Below, piece by piece: positions 19,122 through 28,936 of a stretch of 64,000 nt of DNA (its first letter is position 1; each line of letters starts with the position of its first letter). A program made the position numbers and the translations under genes. The DNA is from Prevotellaceae bacterium UBA7017 (GTDB lineage Bacteria > Bacteroidota > Bacteroidia > Bacteroidales > Bacteroidaceae), in contig DJWZ01000118.1 in assembly GCA_002449535.1 (NCBI GenBank), positions 24,987 through 88,986 of the forward strand, given 5' to 3'. Below the pieces are notes generated by a model. The model saw nothing but the letters and a program-made list of their open reading frames with translations, had not been told where the DNA came from and made no database searches.

Positions 19122-20131
19122 GCAAAGTGAATGCTGTTATAACAGGCATTGGCGGTTACGTTCCTGAATATATCCTTACCAACGAGGAATTGTCTCGTAT
19201 GGTAGATACCAATGACGAGTGGATATACACTCGCGTAGGTATCAAGGAACGCCGCATCCTGAACGAAGAAGGTTTGGGATCGGCTTATATGGCACGTAAG
19301 GCTTGTCGCCAGTTGTTGGCAAAGACACAGGTAGATCCACAGACGATTGACTGTGTAATCTGCGCTACAACAACAGGAGACTACCACTTCCCTTCTAATG
19401 CCTCTATCGTAATAGGAAAACTTGGACTGAAGAATGCTCATGGATTTGATGTTTCATGCGCATGCTGCGGATTCCTTTATATTCTTGATATGGCATCTGC
19501 CATGATACAATCTGGTCGCTACAAGAGAATTATCTGTGTGGCAGCCGAGAAGATGTCATCAATGGTTGACTATCAGGACCGTCAGACATGTGTTCTGTTC
19601 GGCGACGGAGCAGCAGCAGCAATGCTTGAAGCAACAGAAGAAGAGGGCATCGGGTTTCAGGACTCTTTCCTCAGAACTGACGGCTTAGGGCTCCCATTCC
19701 TCCACATGAAGGCTGGCGGCTCTGTTTGTCCGGCTTCCCACTATACCGTAGATCATAGAATGCACTACGTCTATCAGGAAGGTCGCACAGTATTCCGCTA
19801 TGCCGTCACCTCTATGGCTGACGACCTGACGGAGATAATGAAGCGTAACAACCTCACTATGGATGACGTCAACTGGCTCATACCACATGAGGCAAATATG
19901 CGCATCATCGAGGCTGTTGCAAAGCGTCTTGAAACATCGATGGACAAAGTTCTCGTAAACATAGAACATTATGGCAATACCAGCGCCGCTTCTATTGCGC
20001 TTGCTCTGTGGGACTTCGAGAAACGACTCAAGAAGGGTGACAACATCCTCTTGACAGCATTCGGTGCAGGCTTCGTACATGGCGCCAGCTTCTATAAGTG
20101 GGGCTATGATGGTGACAAGGTCGGAAAATAA
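19118..20131 (+). CDS. fabH: 3-oxoacyl-ACP synthase III
   Basis: Starts fatty-acid synthesis by condensing an acyl-CoA with malonyl-ACP. The catalytic triad is visible: Cys116 in VSCACCGF, His in PHEANMRI and Asn in YGNTSAAS. At 337 residues the length is normal. A Cys-rich active-site segment (CACC) is slightly unusual. It overlaps rpmF by 4 bp and shares one base with era (TAATG), so the four genes form an operon. Confidence 0.95.
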   Translation: MSKVNAVITGIGGYVPEYILTNEELSRMVDTNDEWIYTRVGIKERRILNEEGLGSAYMARKACRQLLAKTQVDPQTIDCVICATTTGDYHFPSNASIVIGKLGLKNAHGFDVSCACCGFLYILDMASAMIQSGRYKRIICVAAEKMSSMVDYQDRQTCVLFGDGAAAAMLEATEEEGIGFQDSFLRTDGLGLPFLHMKAGGSVCPASHYTVDHRMHYVYQEGRTVFRYAVTSMADDLTEIMKRNNLTMDDVNWLIPHEANMRIIEAVAKRLETSMDKVLVNIEHYGNTSAASIALALWDFEKRLKKGDNILLTAFGAGFVHGASFYKWGYDGDKVGK

Positions 20132-21012
20132 TGCATAAAGCAGGATTTGTAAATATCGTTGGCAACCCCAACGTCGGTAAGAGTACGCTCATGAACCAAT
20201 TGGTTGGTGAGCGTATTTCTATTGCCACTTTCAAGGCACAGACGACACGCCATCGCATCATGGGAATAGTAAACACTCCAGAGATGCAGATAGTGTTCTC
20301 GGACACTCCTGGCGTGATAAAGCCAAACTATAAACTGCAGGAGTCGATGCTTGCATTCTCGGAGTCAGCCCTGACGGATGCTGATGTCTTGCTATATGTA
20401 ACAGACGTAGTAGAAGACCCAGAGAAGAACAAGGACTTCCTTGACAAGGTGGCAAAGATAAGTCAACCGGTAATACTGCTTATCAACAAGATAGACCTGT
20501 CAAACAACAACGACTTGGGAGCCATCGTTGACAAATGGCACAAACTGCTGCCAAACGCAGAAATACTGCCTCTCTCGGCAAAGAACAAATTCGGTACAGA
20601 CATTCTGCTGAACCGCATAAAGGAACTGCTCCCCGACTCTCCCCCATTCTTCGACAAAGACCAGCTGACAGACAAGCCAGCACGATTCTTTGTGACAGAG
20701 ATTGTAAGAGAGAAGATATTACTTTATTATGACAAGGAGATACCTTACTCTGTAGAGGTAAGATGCGACTCATTCAAGGAGGATGACAAGCGCATCCACA
20801 TCATGGTGACCATCTTCGTCGAGCGTGACTCACAAAAGGGTATCATAATCGGTCATCAGGGAATTGCCATAAAAAAGGTAAGTACGGAAGCTCGCAAAGC
20901 CCTGGAGAAATTCTTTGATAAAAAAATCTACCTTGAGACATTCGTCAAAGTAGATAAGGACTGGCGTTCCAACGAAAAGGAGCTCAACGCTTTCGGATAT
21001 AATCCGTCGTAA
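20131..21012 (+). CDS. era: GTPase Era
   Basis: Ribosome-assembly GTPase acting on the 3' end of 16S rRNA. G1 is GNPNVGKST, G3 DTPG, G4 NKID, and the C-terminal KH domain has GIIIGHQGIAIKKVSTEARK. 293 residues, normal. The start codon overlaps the fabH stop. A strong convergent hairpin region follows. Confidence 0.96.
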   Translation: MHKAGFVNIVGNPNVGKSTLMNQLVGERISIATFKAQTTRHRIMGIVNTPEMQIVFSDTPGVIKPNYKLQESMLAFSESALTDADVLLYVTDVVEDPEKNKDFLDKVAKISQPVILLINKIDLSNNNDLGAIVDKWHKLLPNAEILPLSAKNKFGTDILLNRIKELLPDSPPFFDKDQLTDKPARFFVTEIVREKILLYYDKEIPYSVEVRCDSFKEDDKRIHIMVTIFVERDSQKGIIIGHQGIAIKKVSTEARKALEKFFDKKIYLETFVKVDKDWRSNEKELNAFGYNPS

Positions 21013-21098
21013 AGAACCCCACCCCAACCCTCCCAAGGGGAGGGAGTCCTATTACACTATTACACCATCTCCTCCCCCTTGGGGAGGCAGGGAGGGGG
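21013..21098. terminator. GC-rich inverted repeat between convergent genes
   Basis: CCCTCCC-AAGGGGAGGG and CTCCCCCTTGGGGAGG arms form nested hairpins between era and the lipoprotein gene. The same polypyrimidine/polypurine style recurs at 28890-28936. Probably a bidirectional terminator or an intergenic repeat; no U-tract of classic type is present. Confidence 0.5.
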
Positions 21099-21527
21099 TT
21101 ATCTTAGGTACCAAACATCATTCTTCAGCACCATAGGGACGAGTATCTCTTCCTTGGTACTGTCAACAAACCCCAATGATAAAAAAGCACGAGCCGTTAT
21201 AGACTCTATCTCGTCGCTGTTGTGTGCCTTAATGGTATCTACCTGTGCACGGATAGCCTTTACGCTTTTAATACCCTGATGTTCATTCTGCATCCGCTCC
21301 ATATACATCTTTGCATTGAGAACCAACTGTTCCCTATAGTTTGCGGGAAGGGTATCCTGGCTGTTTACAGTACCATCGACAAAGCTATTGTAATCACCAT
21401 TGACTAAATGCTCATAATACTTCTGGGCAGTTGCCATAACACGCTCTTCCTGCTTAATTTCAGGAGAGCATGCTGACATTCCTATTAAGGAGAGGAATGA
21501 AACCGCAAGAACAGAACATTTACTCAT
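21099..21527 (-). CDS. Lipoprotein of unknown function
   Basis: 142 residues with a lipoprotein signal ending MSAC. The mature part (ATAQKYYEHLVNGDYNSF...) resembles small secreted folds of the SnoaL/DUF4878 type, in which a pair of helices precedes a sheet; I am not certain of this. It starts 1 bp after the stop of der, so it is the second gene of that operon. The ATG at 21527 gives the signal sequence; an upstream start would add 8 residues within der. Confidence 0.7.
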   Translation of the reverse strand: MSKCSVLAVSFLSLIGMSACSPEIKQEERVMATAQKYYEHLVNGDYNSFVDGTVNSQDTLPANYREQLVLNAKMYMERMQNEHQGIKSVKAIRAQVDTIKAHNSDEIESITARAFLSLGFVDSTKEEILVPMVLKNDVWYLR

Positions 21528-21528
21528 A

Positions 21529-22842
21529 TTACTTCTGACGTATAAATACATTAATAGGTGTACCTGTCAACGTCCAGTGATCTCTTATCTGATTCTCAAG
21601 GAAACGCTTATACTGCTCCTTAACATACTGAGGCAGGTTGGCATAGAAGACGAAAGTAGGTATCTGGGTATCAGGCACCTGTGTGCAGTATTTTATCTTG
21701 ATATACTTGCCCTTGATACTCTGCGGAGGAGTTGCCTCGATAATAGGCAGCATCACCTCATTCAACTTACTGGTACCAATACGCATCTTGCGATTCAGAT
21801 AAACCTCCTTGGCTGTCTCGAGCACCTTGAAAATGCGCTGTTTTGTGAGTGCTGAAGCAAATATGATAGGGAAATCCACAAATGGAGCCATCCTATCCCT
21901 GATAGCAGACGTGAAGGTATCTATTACTTTCTGGTCTTTGTTCTCTACAAGGTCCCACTTGTTGACAACAACGACGAGCGACTTCTTGTTCTTCTGAATC
22001 AGCTGGAAGATATTCATATCCTGTGCCTCGATACCACGTGTAGCATCAATCATAAGGATGCAGACATCACTGTTCTCTATGGCACGGATGCTTCGCATGA
22101 CGCTGTAGAACTCAAGGTTCTCGCTGACTTTGTTCTTCCTACGGATACCTGCAGTATCTACAAGGTAGAAGTCAAAGCCGAACTTGTCATACCTTGTATA
22201 TATAGAATCGCGCGTAGTGCCTGCGATATCCGTAACGATATTCCTATCCTCCCCTACGAAGGCATTAATGATACTCGACTTTCCGACATTAGGCCTTCCG
22301 ACAACAGCGAAACGTGGGATATTCTCCTCCACATTGTCCTTCTTATCGAAAGACAGTTTCTCGATAACCATATCCAGCAAATCACCTGTACCAAATCCTG
22401 ATACGGCAGAGACGCATACGGGCTCTCCTAAGCCGAGTCTGTAGAAATCAGCAGCATAGTATTGTTGTTCGTTATTATCCGTCTTGTTGGAGACAAGGAT
22501 TACTGGCAACTTTGTCTTGCGCAGTATCTGTGCCACATCGCTGTCAAGGTCTGTAACACCTGTCTGCACATCGACAAGAAAAAGCACAAGGTCGGCTTCT
22601 TCTGTTGCTATCCTCACCTGGTCACGTATGGCACCCTCGAAGATATCATCGGAGTTAACAACCCATCCACCGGTATCTACGACGGAAAATTCCTTACCTG
22701 CCCACTCGCACTTACCATATTGCCTGTCACGAGTAGTGCCGGCAACCTCACTGACGATGGCATGACGAGTCTTTGTCAACCTGTTAAACAACGTTGACTT
22801 ACCAACATTTGGTCTTCCTACTATTGCTACGAGATTTCCCAT
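21529..22842 (-). CDS. der: Ribosome-assembly GTPase Der (EngA)
   Basis: Tandem GTPase needed for 50S assembly. Two G domains each begin GRPNVGKS, with DTGGW and DTAGIRRK as switch motifs and NKTD/NKWD as base-recognition loops, followed by a KH-like C-terminal domain. 437 residues, normal. The downstream lipoprotein gene is only 1 bp away. Confidence 0.97.
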   Translation of the reverse strand: MGNLVAIVGRPNVGKSTLFNRLTKTRHAIVSEVAGTTRDRQYGKCEWAGKEFSVVDTGGWVVNSDDIFEGAIRDQVRIATEEADLVLFLVDVQTGVTDLDSDVAQILRKTKLPVILVSNKTDNNEQQYYAADFYRLGLGEPVCVSAVSGFGTGDLLDMVIEKLSFDKKDNVEENIPRFAVVGRPNVGKSSIINAFVGEDRNIVTDIAGTTRDSIYTRYDKFGFDFYLVDTAGIRRKNKVSENLEFYSVMRSIRAIENSDVCILMIDATRGIEAQDMNIFQLIQKNKKSLVVVVNKWDLVENKDQKVIDTFTSAIRDRMAPFVDFPIIFASALTKQRIFKVLETAKEVYLNRKMRIGTSKLNEVMLPIIEATPPQSIKGKYIKIKYCTQVPDTQIPTFVFYANLPQYVKEQYKRFLENQIRDHWTLTGTPINVFIRQK

Positions 22843-22853
22843 AACTATTTTTT

Positions 22854-22892
22854 GAAAAAAGGGAGGTACCTAAAGAAGATACCTCTCTTTTC
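22854..22892 (-). terminator. Terminator after mdh
   Basis: Stem GAGGTA/TACCTC (loop of about 11 nt) with a T-run on the minus strand (CCCTTTTTT) after it. An A-rich left flank makes it bidirectional. Confidence 0.7.
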
Positions 22893-22918
22893 TATAATAA
22901 GCTAATATCTTTTTTGAA

Positions 22919-23911
22919 TTAAAGATTTGGATTCAGCTCGTTCCACTTGCTGATTTCAGGTATGATACCAAGTGTTACCAGCTCATCACGCATCTTCTGC
23001 AGGTGCTCATATGATGATGTCAGAGCAGCCATCTCTTCTGCTGTTCCTTCAGGAGCTGTGTAGTGCACACCTGTAGCATCGATTGTTGTAGGCATAGCCA
23101 TCATAACATTCTTATAGCCACACTTGTCACAATTTACATAGCATCCGGCAGGCAGAGTGAATGGCTCACCACCCATTGCGCCCTCAATCATCTTTACAGC
23201 CTGATATGCAGGGCTCTGGAAAGAAGAGCGACCACGAAGTTTGATGATGTTAGAACCACCCTGGATAGTGTTGTGCTTAATCTCTTCCCAACGCTCTGGA
23301 GAAATTGTGAACTCAGAGAGAGGCTTGCCGTCAATCTTCACTTGAGAAGCGAATACAGCCATCTGCTCACCATGTCCACCATAAGTGTGAGCACCTGTAA
23401 CCTTATCCTGCTGAACACCGAACTCCATAGCGAGTTGCTGCTGCAGACGTGTAGAGTCCAATGCAGCGAGAGAGGTCATCTGGTTTGGCTTCAAGCCAGA
23501 GTGAATCAATGCCGTCAAAGCTGTTACATCAGCTGGGTTGAAGATAACCACAACATGCTTTACGTCCGGGCAATATTCCTTGATGAAATCACCAAACTGT
23601 GCTGCTATCTGGCAGTTTCCCTTCAACAGGTCTTCACGGGTCATACCCTCCTTACGAGGAGCGCCACCAGAAGAGATAATATACTTAGCGCCCGTGAATG
23701 CTTCTTTTGGATCTACTGTCCAAGAGATATTAGCACCAGGGAAAGCACAATGTGCCATCTCGTCTGCTACACCATGAACACCTGGCTCATAGATATCATA
23801 CAAACAAATGTTTGGAGTTAAACCGAGCATTAAGGCTGACTGAACCATGTTAGAACCGATCATTCCGCCAGCACCTACAATCAAAAGTTTTTCGTTGGTT
23901 ACAAATTGCAT
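22919..23911 (-). CDS. mdh: Malate dehydrogenase
   Basis: Interconverts malate and oxaloacetate with NAD. Visible are the Rossmann loop VGAGGMIGSN, the SSGGAPRKEGMTREDLLKGN segment, the catalytic pair near ALDSTRLQQQ and AHTYGGHGEQM, and GRSSFQSPAYQAV. 330 residues, the longer LDH-like Bacteroidetes type. It is followed by a terminator and preceded by a lipoprotein gene 51 bp upstream on the same strand. Confidence 0.95.
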   Translation of the reverse strand: MQFVTNEKLLIVGAGGMIGSNMVQSALMLGLTPNICLYDIYEPGVHGVADEMAHCAFPGANISWTVDPKEAFTGAKYIISSGGAPRKEGMTREDLLKGNCQIAAQFGDFIKEYCPDVKHVVVIFNPADVTALTALIHSGLKPNQMTSLAALDSTRLQQQLAMEFGVQQDKVTGAHTYGGHGEQMAVFASQVKIDGKPLSEFTISPERWEEIKHNTIQGGSNIIKLRGRSSFQSPAYQAVKMIEGAMGGEPFTLPAGCYVNCDKCGYKNVMMAMPTTIDATGVHYTAPEGTAEEMAALTSSYEHLQKMRDELVTLGIIPEISKWNELNPNL

Positions 23912-23962
23912 AATTACAGTATATATTTTTATAAGTTCTTTATCCCCATCCTGGGGAAGATA

Positions 23963-24751
23963 TTACTTCAGCATTTCGCTACGAGCCTTCTCAATCTGAG
24001 GTTTCATCTTCTGAACCTGCTCCTTGAGCTGATCTACGCTGATGGCATTGAGCTCATTCAATGGAGCCAGGATGTCAACCAAGCCCTTGATGTTTGGGTC
24101 ATAGGTAGCAAGGTCGTCAAGAGCCAGTTTCAAGACTGCAATGTGATAAGTCATATCAGATGCTGTCTGGTCGTCGAAAGCCTGCAGGAACTTCTCCTGA
24201 TTCTGAGCCAGGATATAGAATGTCTCAACAAGACCTGCTGCACTTGTCTCCCAGAAGAAGTTGATGCGTCCAGCCTCTTTCTCAGCGAGGTAGAAAGCCT
24301 TTGCGTCAGACATATCGCCGTTAGCAGCCTCCTGAAGAGCGTTATCATTAACGTCTGTTGCTATCTTTGTAATTGCTGCTGTGTAAGCGTCGGTATCCAT
24401 CTTATAGAGAGAAGCAACCTTCTTGTCAACTACCAGCATGCCCATGGCGCGGTACTTCTGTGAAAGCAGAGACATATCGTCAGAGATTGAAGCAGGAAGC
24501 AGATAGTTAGGCTTTACCTTCATTTCTTCTTCAGAAAGCTCTATCTTACCATTGGCAAAGATGCCATCAACAGGACCGAGCTTGTGCCACTGGTCGATAA
24601 TAGAATCGAGCTCAACCATAATTTTCTCTTCAATCTGTGACTGCTCGAAAGATATAGAGTCACCTTCTCCCTGATTGCCTGCTGTCTTATTTCCACAAGA
24701 AGCAAAAGCCATAGCTGCTACAGCAGCAACTAATAAAGAAAACTTTTTCAT
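23963..24751 (-). CDS. Lipoprotein of unknown function
   Basis: 262 residues with lipobox FASC and a Gly/Glu-rich linker. The mature part is predicted mainly helical with many Lys/Glu and a QLKEQVQKMKPQIEKARSE coiled-coil tail, like helical outer-membrane lipoproteins in Bacteroidales; no enzymatic motif is seen. It sits between mdh (51 bp) and the ABC transporter (38 bp), all on one strand, so may be transcribed with them. Confidence 0.7.
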   Translation of the reverse strand: MKKFSLLVAAVAAMAFASCGNKTAGNQGEGDSISFEQSQIEEKIMVELDSIIDQWHKLGPVDGIFANGKIELSEEEMKVKPNYLLPASISDDMSLLSQKYRAMGMLVVDKKVASLYKMDTDAYTAAITKIATDVNDNALQEAANGDMSDAKAFYLAEKEAGRINFFWETSAAGLVETFYILAQNQEKFLQAFDDQTASDMTYHIAVLKLALDDLATYDPNIKGLVDILAPLNELNAISVDQLKEQVQKMKPQIEKARSEMLK

Positions 24752-24789
24752 AATTCTTAATTTGTTAAGTTAATATTGTTGTAATCTTT

Positions 24790-27687
24790 CTATTCTTTCC
24801 TCATCCATTGTCCAGGAACATCAAGCAACAGACATGCTATGACGATGCAGCACATCAGGAACAGCACCTCCATATTGAATGTCAAGGTGGTAAATTCCAC
24901 ATCTCCAAGCCGCTTCTTGCTTGAATAGAATGGTGCATTGCCATTGATGCTGCGAGGTGTCAGAAACACGAATCCTGCACGGGGAACGATATGTCCGTCA
25001 ACCACTTCGCACAATTCCTTTGCCCCATATCCTGCCAATTGTTTCTCAAGTTGGATGTTTACATTATCTCTCTTCAACTGTTGCAGTTTCTCTCTGCCAT
25101 ATCTGTTCACCCTCTCCTGAAGCACGCGGTCTGCAGCCAACGTAGCTTTGTTGCCACGCTCCTGCAGCACCTTCTCTGCCCTATCGAGATATTCCCTGAC
25201 TGAGATATAGTCATAATCACCCTTGTAACGTCCCAGATTGCACAACTGTCCGATAAACGGCATCTCGTTCTTTAACAGTTTCAGGGCTTTGTCTTTTTCT
25301 TCCTTAGTAGAATATTTAGCATTTCTGCGTTCTACGGCACTCTGCAACTGATAGAGGAAGCCAAGCCTGTAATACTGCTCTTCATATTTCTCCTTGTCGT
25401 AAGGGAATATATCCTCTTCGTAGTCATTATCTACATAGCTGGTAACAGCCAATGCCTCATACGACCATCTCGATGGTATTATATTACCTATAAGAGGTAC
25501 ATTGCCTGTTGTACTGTTAGGGGTCAAATCCGTAAAGCTTACCACCAATCCGCAGAGCAATATCTGTGGTATCAGGAGTACAGGAATACTTATGTATATA
25601 GATACTACCGACGACAGACTCTGCGACAGCACCAATCCCGTCAGGTTCGCCAGTATCGCCGTGACGGCAAGCACGAACCACCATAAGAAGAACTGGCCGC
25701 TGATGCCCATTATGAAGTTGCCAACTGCCACGAACAGGAATGTCTGCAGTATCGAGACAAACGCCATCAGCACTATCTTTGACCATATATAGCTACCATA
25801 CGACAACTGCAGGAACTTCTCTCTCTTCAGCAATGCCCTATCCTTGATAATCTCTTCAGCGGATGCAGACATGCCGACGAAAGTTGCCACAATCACCGAC
25901 ATAAAGATAAATGACACAAGGTTCTTGTTCTGCATTATGGTATATTCTTCACCAGCAGGAGAATAGTGTGTCAGCAAGGCACAAACGCCAGCCAGCAGCG
26001 GAGCCTCAAGCAATGCGATAGCAAGGAACTGCTTATTGCTCAATTTTGTCTGCGCATTACGTTTCATGAACAGCAAGAACTGCGTAATGGCATTAGGTTT
26101 CTTCTGTTCTGTTACAGGCAATGCTTTCTCTTTCAGCTCTTTAAACTCCTTACGCTTCTCGAGATACATATTATGCCACGTCTCAGGACTCACCTTGCGC
26201 TCATCAGAAAGCTGTCCCTTGCTGTTCATGGCACGCTCCTCGATAATGTTCAGCATTATCTCCGGATTCACATTGCCGCATGTCGGACAAGCACTTGTGT
26301 CGGCATCGGCATAGTTGGCTGCCGTCTTGAAGTAGGTGATTGCCTCGATAGGATTTCCGTCAAAGATAGGATATCCGCCTCTGTCGAGCATCCACAACCT
26401 GTCGAAGAGTTTATACACATCGCTTGACGGCTGGTGTATATTTGTTATCACAAGACGACCGTGATAGGTCTGTTCCTTCAGCAGCAATATCACCATTTCC
26501 GTATCGGCAGATGACAGGCCTGATGTCGGTTCGTCAAGGAAAAGGACTTCCGGCTCCCTTATCAACTCCAGGGCGATATTCAGACGCTTTCTCTGTCCTC
26601 CTGAGATAAACTTATTTATAGGGGAACCGACCTTGAGGTCTTTTGCCTGCTCCAGTCCCAAGTCGCGAAGCATCTTCATCACCTTCGTGTGTATATCCTC
26701 TTCCGTCATACCTTCGAAACATAGTTTCGCAGTATAGTAAAGATTCTGATATACAGTCAGTTCCTCAATCAGCAGGTCATCCTGTGGCACGAAGCCTATC
26801 AGTGCCTTCGTCTCCGGCTCGTCAATGCTGTGGCCGTTGATTGTTATCTGTCCTGATGTAGGCTTGATGTTGCCGTTAAGGATAGACACCAAAGTCGTCT
26901 TTCCCGAACCAGAGCCACCCATAATGGCTATCAGTTCCCCATTATGCAGGTCAAACGAGAAGTTATGGATACCATTGTTGCTGTTTGGATAGGTGAAATT
27001 GATATTTCTACCCGAGAACTCTATTTCGTTCTTCTTCTTGCGAGTGCGATATTGCTCCATAATAGTGGAGTAATACAACGGCTTCCCCTTGTGGTTACGC
27101 AGTATTCCGGAGCTGTCCCACACCTGGAACATTCCTTTTACTATTGGCACACCATTATACTCTGCCGCATCCTCACCATCATAGGTGAAGACAACAATGT
27201 TCATCTTCTCAAGCCACATTGTTTTGACAGGAGCACTGAATCCGTCAAACTTTGTCAGTTTGACATGCCTTGACTCCTGCCCCAGCACGAAGTGGGCAAA
27301 CAATTTGCACAGACTATCCGGCACCCCCATGCCCTTTGCTGCAGCAACAAACAAAGGATTATCGGGTTTAAAATCCTCCGGAGTCTTGACGCAGCAGAAT
27401 TCCATCAAGCGCAACAAGCCCAAGGCACGCTCCTCAAGGGTTATCTCACCTTTCAGACTTTTGCAGATGTTATCCACCACATCCTGAGTGTCCATATCCG
27501 GCATCTCCGCATAGAGCTGGCGCAATTCCAGATACAGATTTATGTATTCCTCATGGTTACGGATACCGAAATGCCTGCTGAGATAAGCTCTCAGCATATC
27601 CGACGACAAATTCTCATCTACATCCGTCTTGGAGCAGAACAATGCAAAAAGATTCGTCAAAGCCGATATGATAGTATCTGTAACCAC
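24790..27687 (-). CDS. ABCG-type half transporter with N-terminal helical domain
   Basis: 965 residues. The N-terminus (1-150) is a helical TerB-like domain. The ATPase follows: Walker A GGSGSGKTT, Q-loop FVPQDDLL, signature ISGGQRKR, Walker B VLFLDEPTSGL and H-loop ITNIHQP. A CPTCG motif lies in the linker. The C-terminal ABC2 permease has about six spans, and a long soluble insert lies between the last two spans (about residues 755-925). It likely exports a lipid or peptide; the substrate is unknown. The start is a GTG at 27687, immediately downstream of the promoter at 27694-27702, so the message may be leaderless; the next in-frame ATG (about codon 30) would cut into the N-terminal domain. 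Confidence 0.82.
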   Translation of the reverse strand: MVTDTIISALTNLFALFCSKTDVDENLSSDMLRAYLSRHFGIRNHEEYINLYLELRQLYAEMPDMDTQDVVDNICKSLKGEITLEERALGLLRLMEFCCVKTPEDFKPDNPLFVAAAKGMGVPDSLCKLFAHFVLGQESRHVKLTKFDGFSAPVKTMWLEKMNIVVFTYDGEDAAEYNGVPIVKGMFQVWDSSGILRNHKGKPLYYSTIMEQYRTRKKKNEIEFSGRNINFTYPNSNNGIHNFSFDLHNGELIAIMGGSGSGKTTLVSILNGNIKPTSGQITINGHSIDEPETKALIGFVPQDDLLIEELTVYQNLYYTAKLCFEGMTEEDIHTKVMKMLRDLGLEQAKDLKVGSPINKFISGGQRKRLNIALELIREPEVLFLDEPTSGLSSADTEMVILLLKEQTYHGRLVITNIHQPSSDVYKLFDRLWMLDRGGYPIFDGNPIEAITYFKTAANYADADTSACPTCGNVNPEIMLNIIEERAMNSKGQLSDERKVSPETWHNMYLEKRKEFKELKEKALPVTEQKKPNAITQFLLFMKRNAQTKLSNKQFLAIALLEAPLLAGVCALLTHYSPAGEEYTIMQNKNLVSFIFMSVIVATFVGMSASAEEIIKDRALLKREKFLQLSYGSYIWSKIVLMAFVSILQTFLFVAVGNFIMGISGQFFLWWFVLAVTAILANLTGLVLSQSLSSVVSIYISIPVLLIPQILLCGLVVSFTDLTPNSTTGNVPLIGNIIPSRWSYEALAVTSYVDNDYEEDIFPYDKEKYEEQYYRLGFLYQLQSAVERRNAKYSTKEEKDKALKLLKNEMPFIGQLCNLGRYKGDYDYISVREYLDRAEKVLQERGNKATLAADRVLQERVNRYGREKLQQLKRDNVNIQLEKQLAGYGAKELCEVVDGHIVPRAGFVFLTPRSINGNAPFYSSKKRLGDVEFTTLTFNMEVLFLMCCIVIACLLLDVPGQWMRKE

Positions 27688-27693
27688 GCGAGC

Positions 27694-27702
27694 ACAAAGG
27701 TA
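27694..27702 (-). promoter_or_regulatory. -7 element of the ABC transporter gene
   Basis: Minus-strand TACCTTTGT matches the consensus and ends just 7 bp before the GTG start codon. Confidence 0.55.
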
Positions 27703-27822
27703 CTAAAAAAAGTGGAGAGTAGGCGTCAGAGATAAAGCAGAATATCTATTTTTAATATTTTTTAACCAATCCAAGGTAAGAGGTGAGAGGTGAGAAGTAT
27801 GATTAATTTCGGAGCTGTAAGA

Positions 27823-28854
27823 TTAGGGCTGTAATATTTTCCGTGCTGTTTCTATGATAGTGTCTTTTCCCCTTTGGAAGTCTTCATCTGTTATACCGAC
27901 CGCTACATCGGGGGCAATGCCGTTTTCGGTACACACACCATTAACATCATACATCGGACATGCCGAGAACCGCACACTCCATCCGTTAGGCAGTTCCGCA
28001 GAAAAAGGCATACCAGAGCCGCCCCCTGTTACATCTCCCACTATGGTGTGCCCCATAGCCTTCATGTACTTCACAAATTCGTTGGCTGCACTATAGACAC
28101 TACGGTTTGACAATACGCAAACTTTTTTCTGCCATCTTACATAGGCTGCCGGTTCTATCCATTGTTCCTCCTTTGCAGAGAAATCCGAACGACCTGTTCC
28201 CGTCTTGTGAGCCATATACCCCACAAGTGTCCGCTGGTTACAAAAACGCGATGCAAGACGCTGTGCCTCAACAAGTTGCCCGCCTCCGTTATTGCGAACA
28301 TCTATGATTATGCCATTGCATGAGGCAAGAGCATATAGCACCTCGTCAAGGTTTCCATCGCCAAAGGAGTCATTAAAACTTCCTACATAGACATATCCTA
28401 TGTTGTCATCGAGAATATGGTAGTACATTCCTGCTGCAATGCCGTATTTCGTACCCAGATATTTGCGTTGCAGGGAGTCAGAAAAATTTTGCGGGTAATT
28501 CTCTTTCCAAGACCAGTTGCGGGCATAGTCAAAAGCGGTAGAGATATTGACGTGACCGTCTCGCAGTTCTCCAACCATATTTCCCAGAAATTCAAACAGT
28601 TGATAGCGCGTCATATTATTGTTCACATTGCGTCGGTAACGCTCATGAACCTCGTCCCAGTTTACACCTAACTGCGCCTCTTTTTCTGCAAAGAAGCAAT
28701 AGTGTTCATCCATGATAGTCCACAATGCCTCCATGTTGTTCTCTACATCCGACTGATATTCATCAACATCGACGCAGCCGGTCAATAACGTTAACGTCAA
28801 CGTTATTGATAACGATAACGAAAACGAAAACTTTTTTATTAATTCATAATTCAT
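27823..28854 (-). CDS. S41 family peptidase lipoprotein
   Basis: 343-residue C-terminal-processing-type serine protease. It has a lipoprotein signal (lipobox LTGC). The strand IIIDVRNNGGG and the nucleophile segment VLSNRSVYSAANEF (Ser) are typical; a Lys is expected in YVRWQKKVCVL or near the Ser. The PDZ domain of classical Ctp proteases is not evident. The signal peptide is encoded by a hexanucleotide repeat (SFSLSLSITLTLTLL). Substrates are unknown. The upstream gene on the same strand ends at 28937, with a hairpin between them. Confidence 0.82.
   Translation of the reverse strand: MNYELIKKFSFSLSLSITLTLTLLTGCVDVDEYQSDVENNMEALWTIMDEHYCFFAEKEAQLGVNWDEVHERYRRNVNNNMTRYQLFEFLGNMVGELRDGHVNISTAFDYARNWSWKENYPQNFSDSLQRKYLGTKYGIAAGMYYHILDDNIGYVYVGSFNDSFGDGNLDEVLYALASCNGIIIDVRNNGGGQLVEAQRLASRFCNQRTLVGYMAHKTGTGRSDFSAKEEQWIEPAAYVRWQKKVCVLSNRSVYSAANEFVKYMKAMGHTIVGDVTGGGSGMPFSAELPNGWSVRFSACPMYDVNGVCTENGIAPDVAVGITDEDFQRGKDTIIETARKILQP
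28782..28832. repeat. Degenerate hexanucleotide repeat in a signal peptide
   Basis: Read on the minus strand: TTTTCG, TTTTCG, TTATCG, TTATCA, ATAACG, TTGACG, TTAACG, TTATTG. Units of 6 bp add or remove two residues without frameshift. Confidence 0.75.
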
Positions 28855-28889
28855 AATGAATAATGCATATTTAACCTCTAACCGCTAAC

Positions 28890-28936
28890 CTCTACCCCCC
28901 ATCTCTCCCCCTCCTTTTGGGAGGGCCGGGGTGGGG
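28890..28936. terminator. GC-rich hairpin upstream of the S41 gene
   Basis: CCCCTCC...GGAGGG and CCCC...GGGGTGGGG arms, similar in base composition to 21013-21098. It may end the parC-DUF3316 transcript. Confidence 0.45.

Noticed and set aside
23063..23821. Long plus-strand frame opposite mdh
   Set aside because: Complete shadow of mdh, which is clearly coding on the minus strand.
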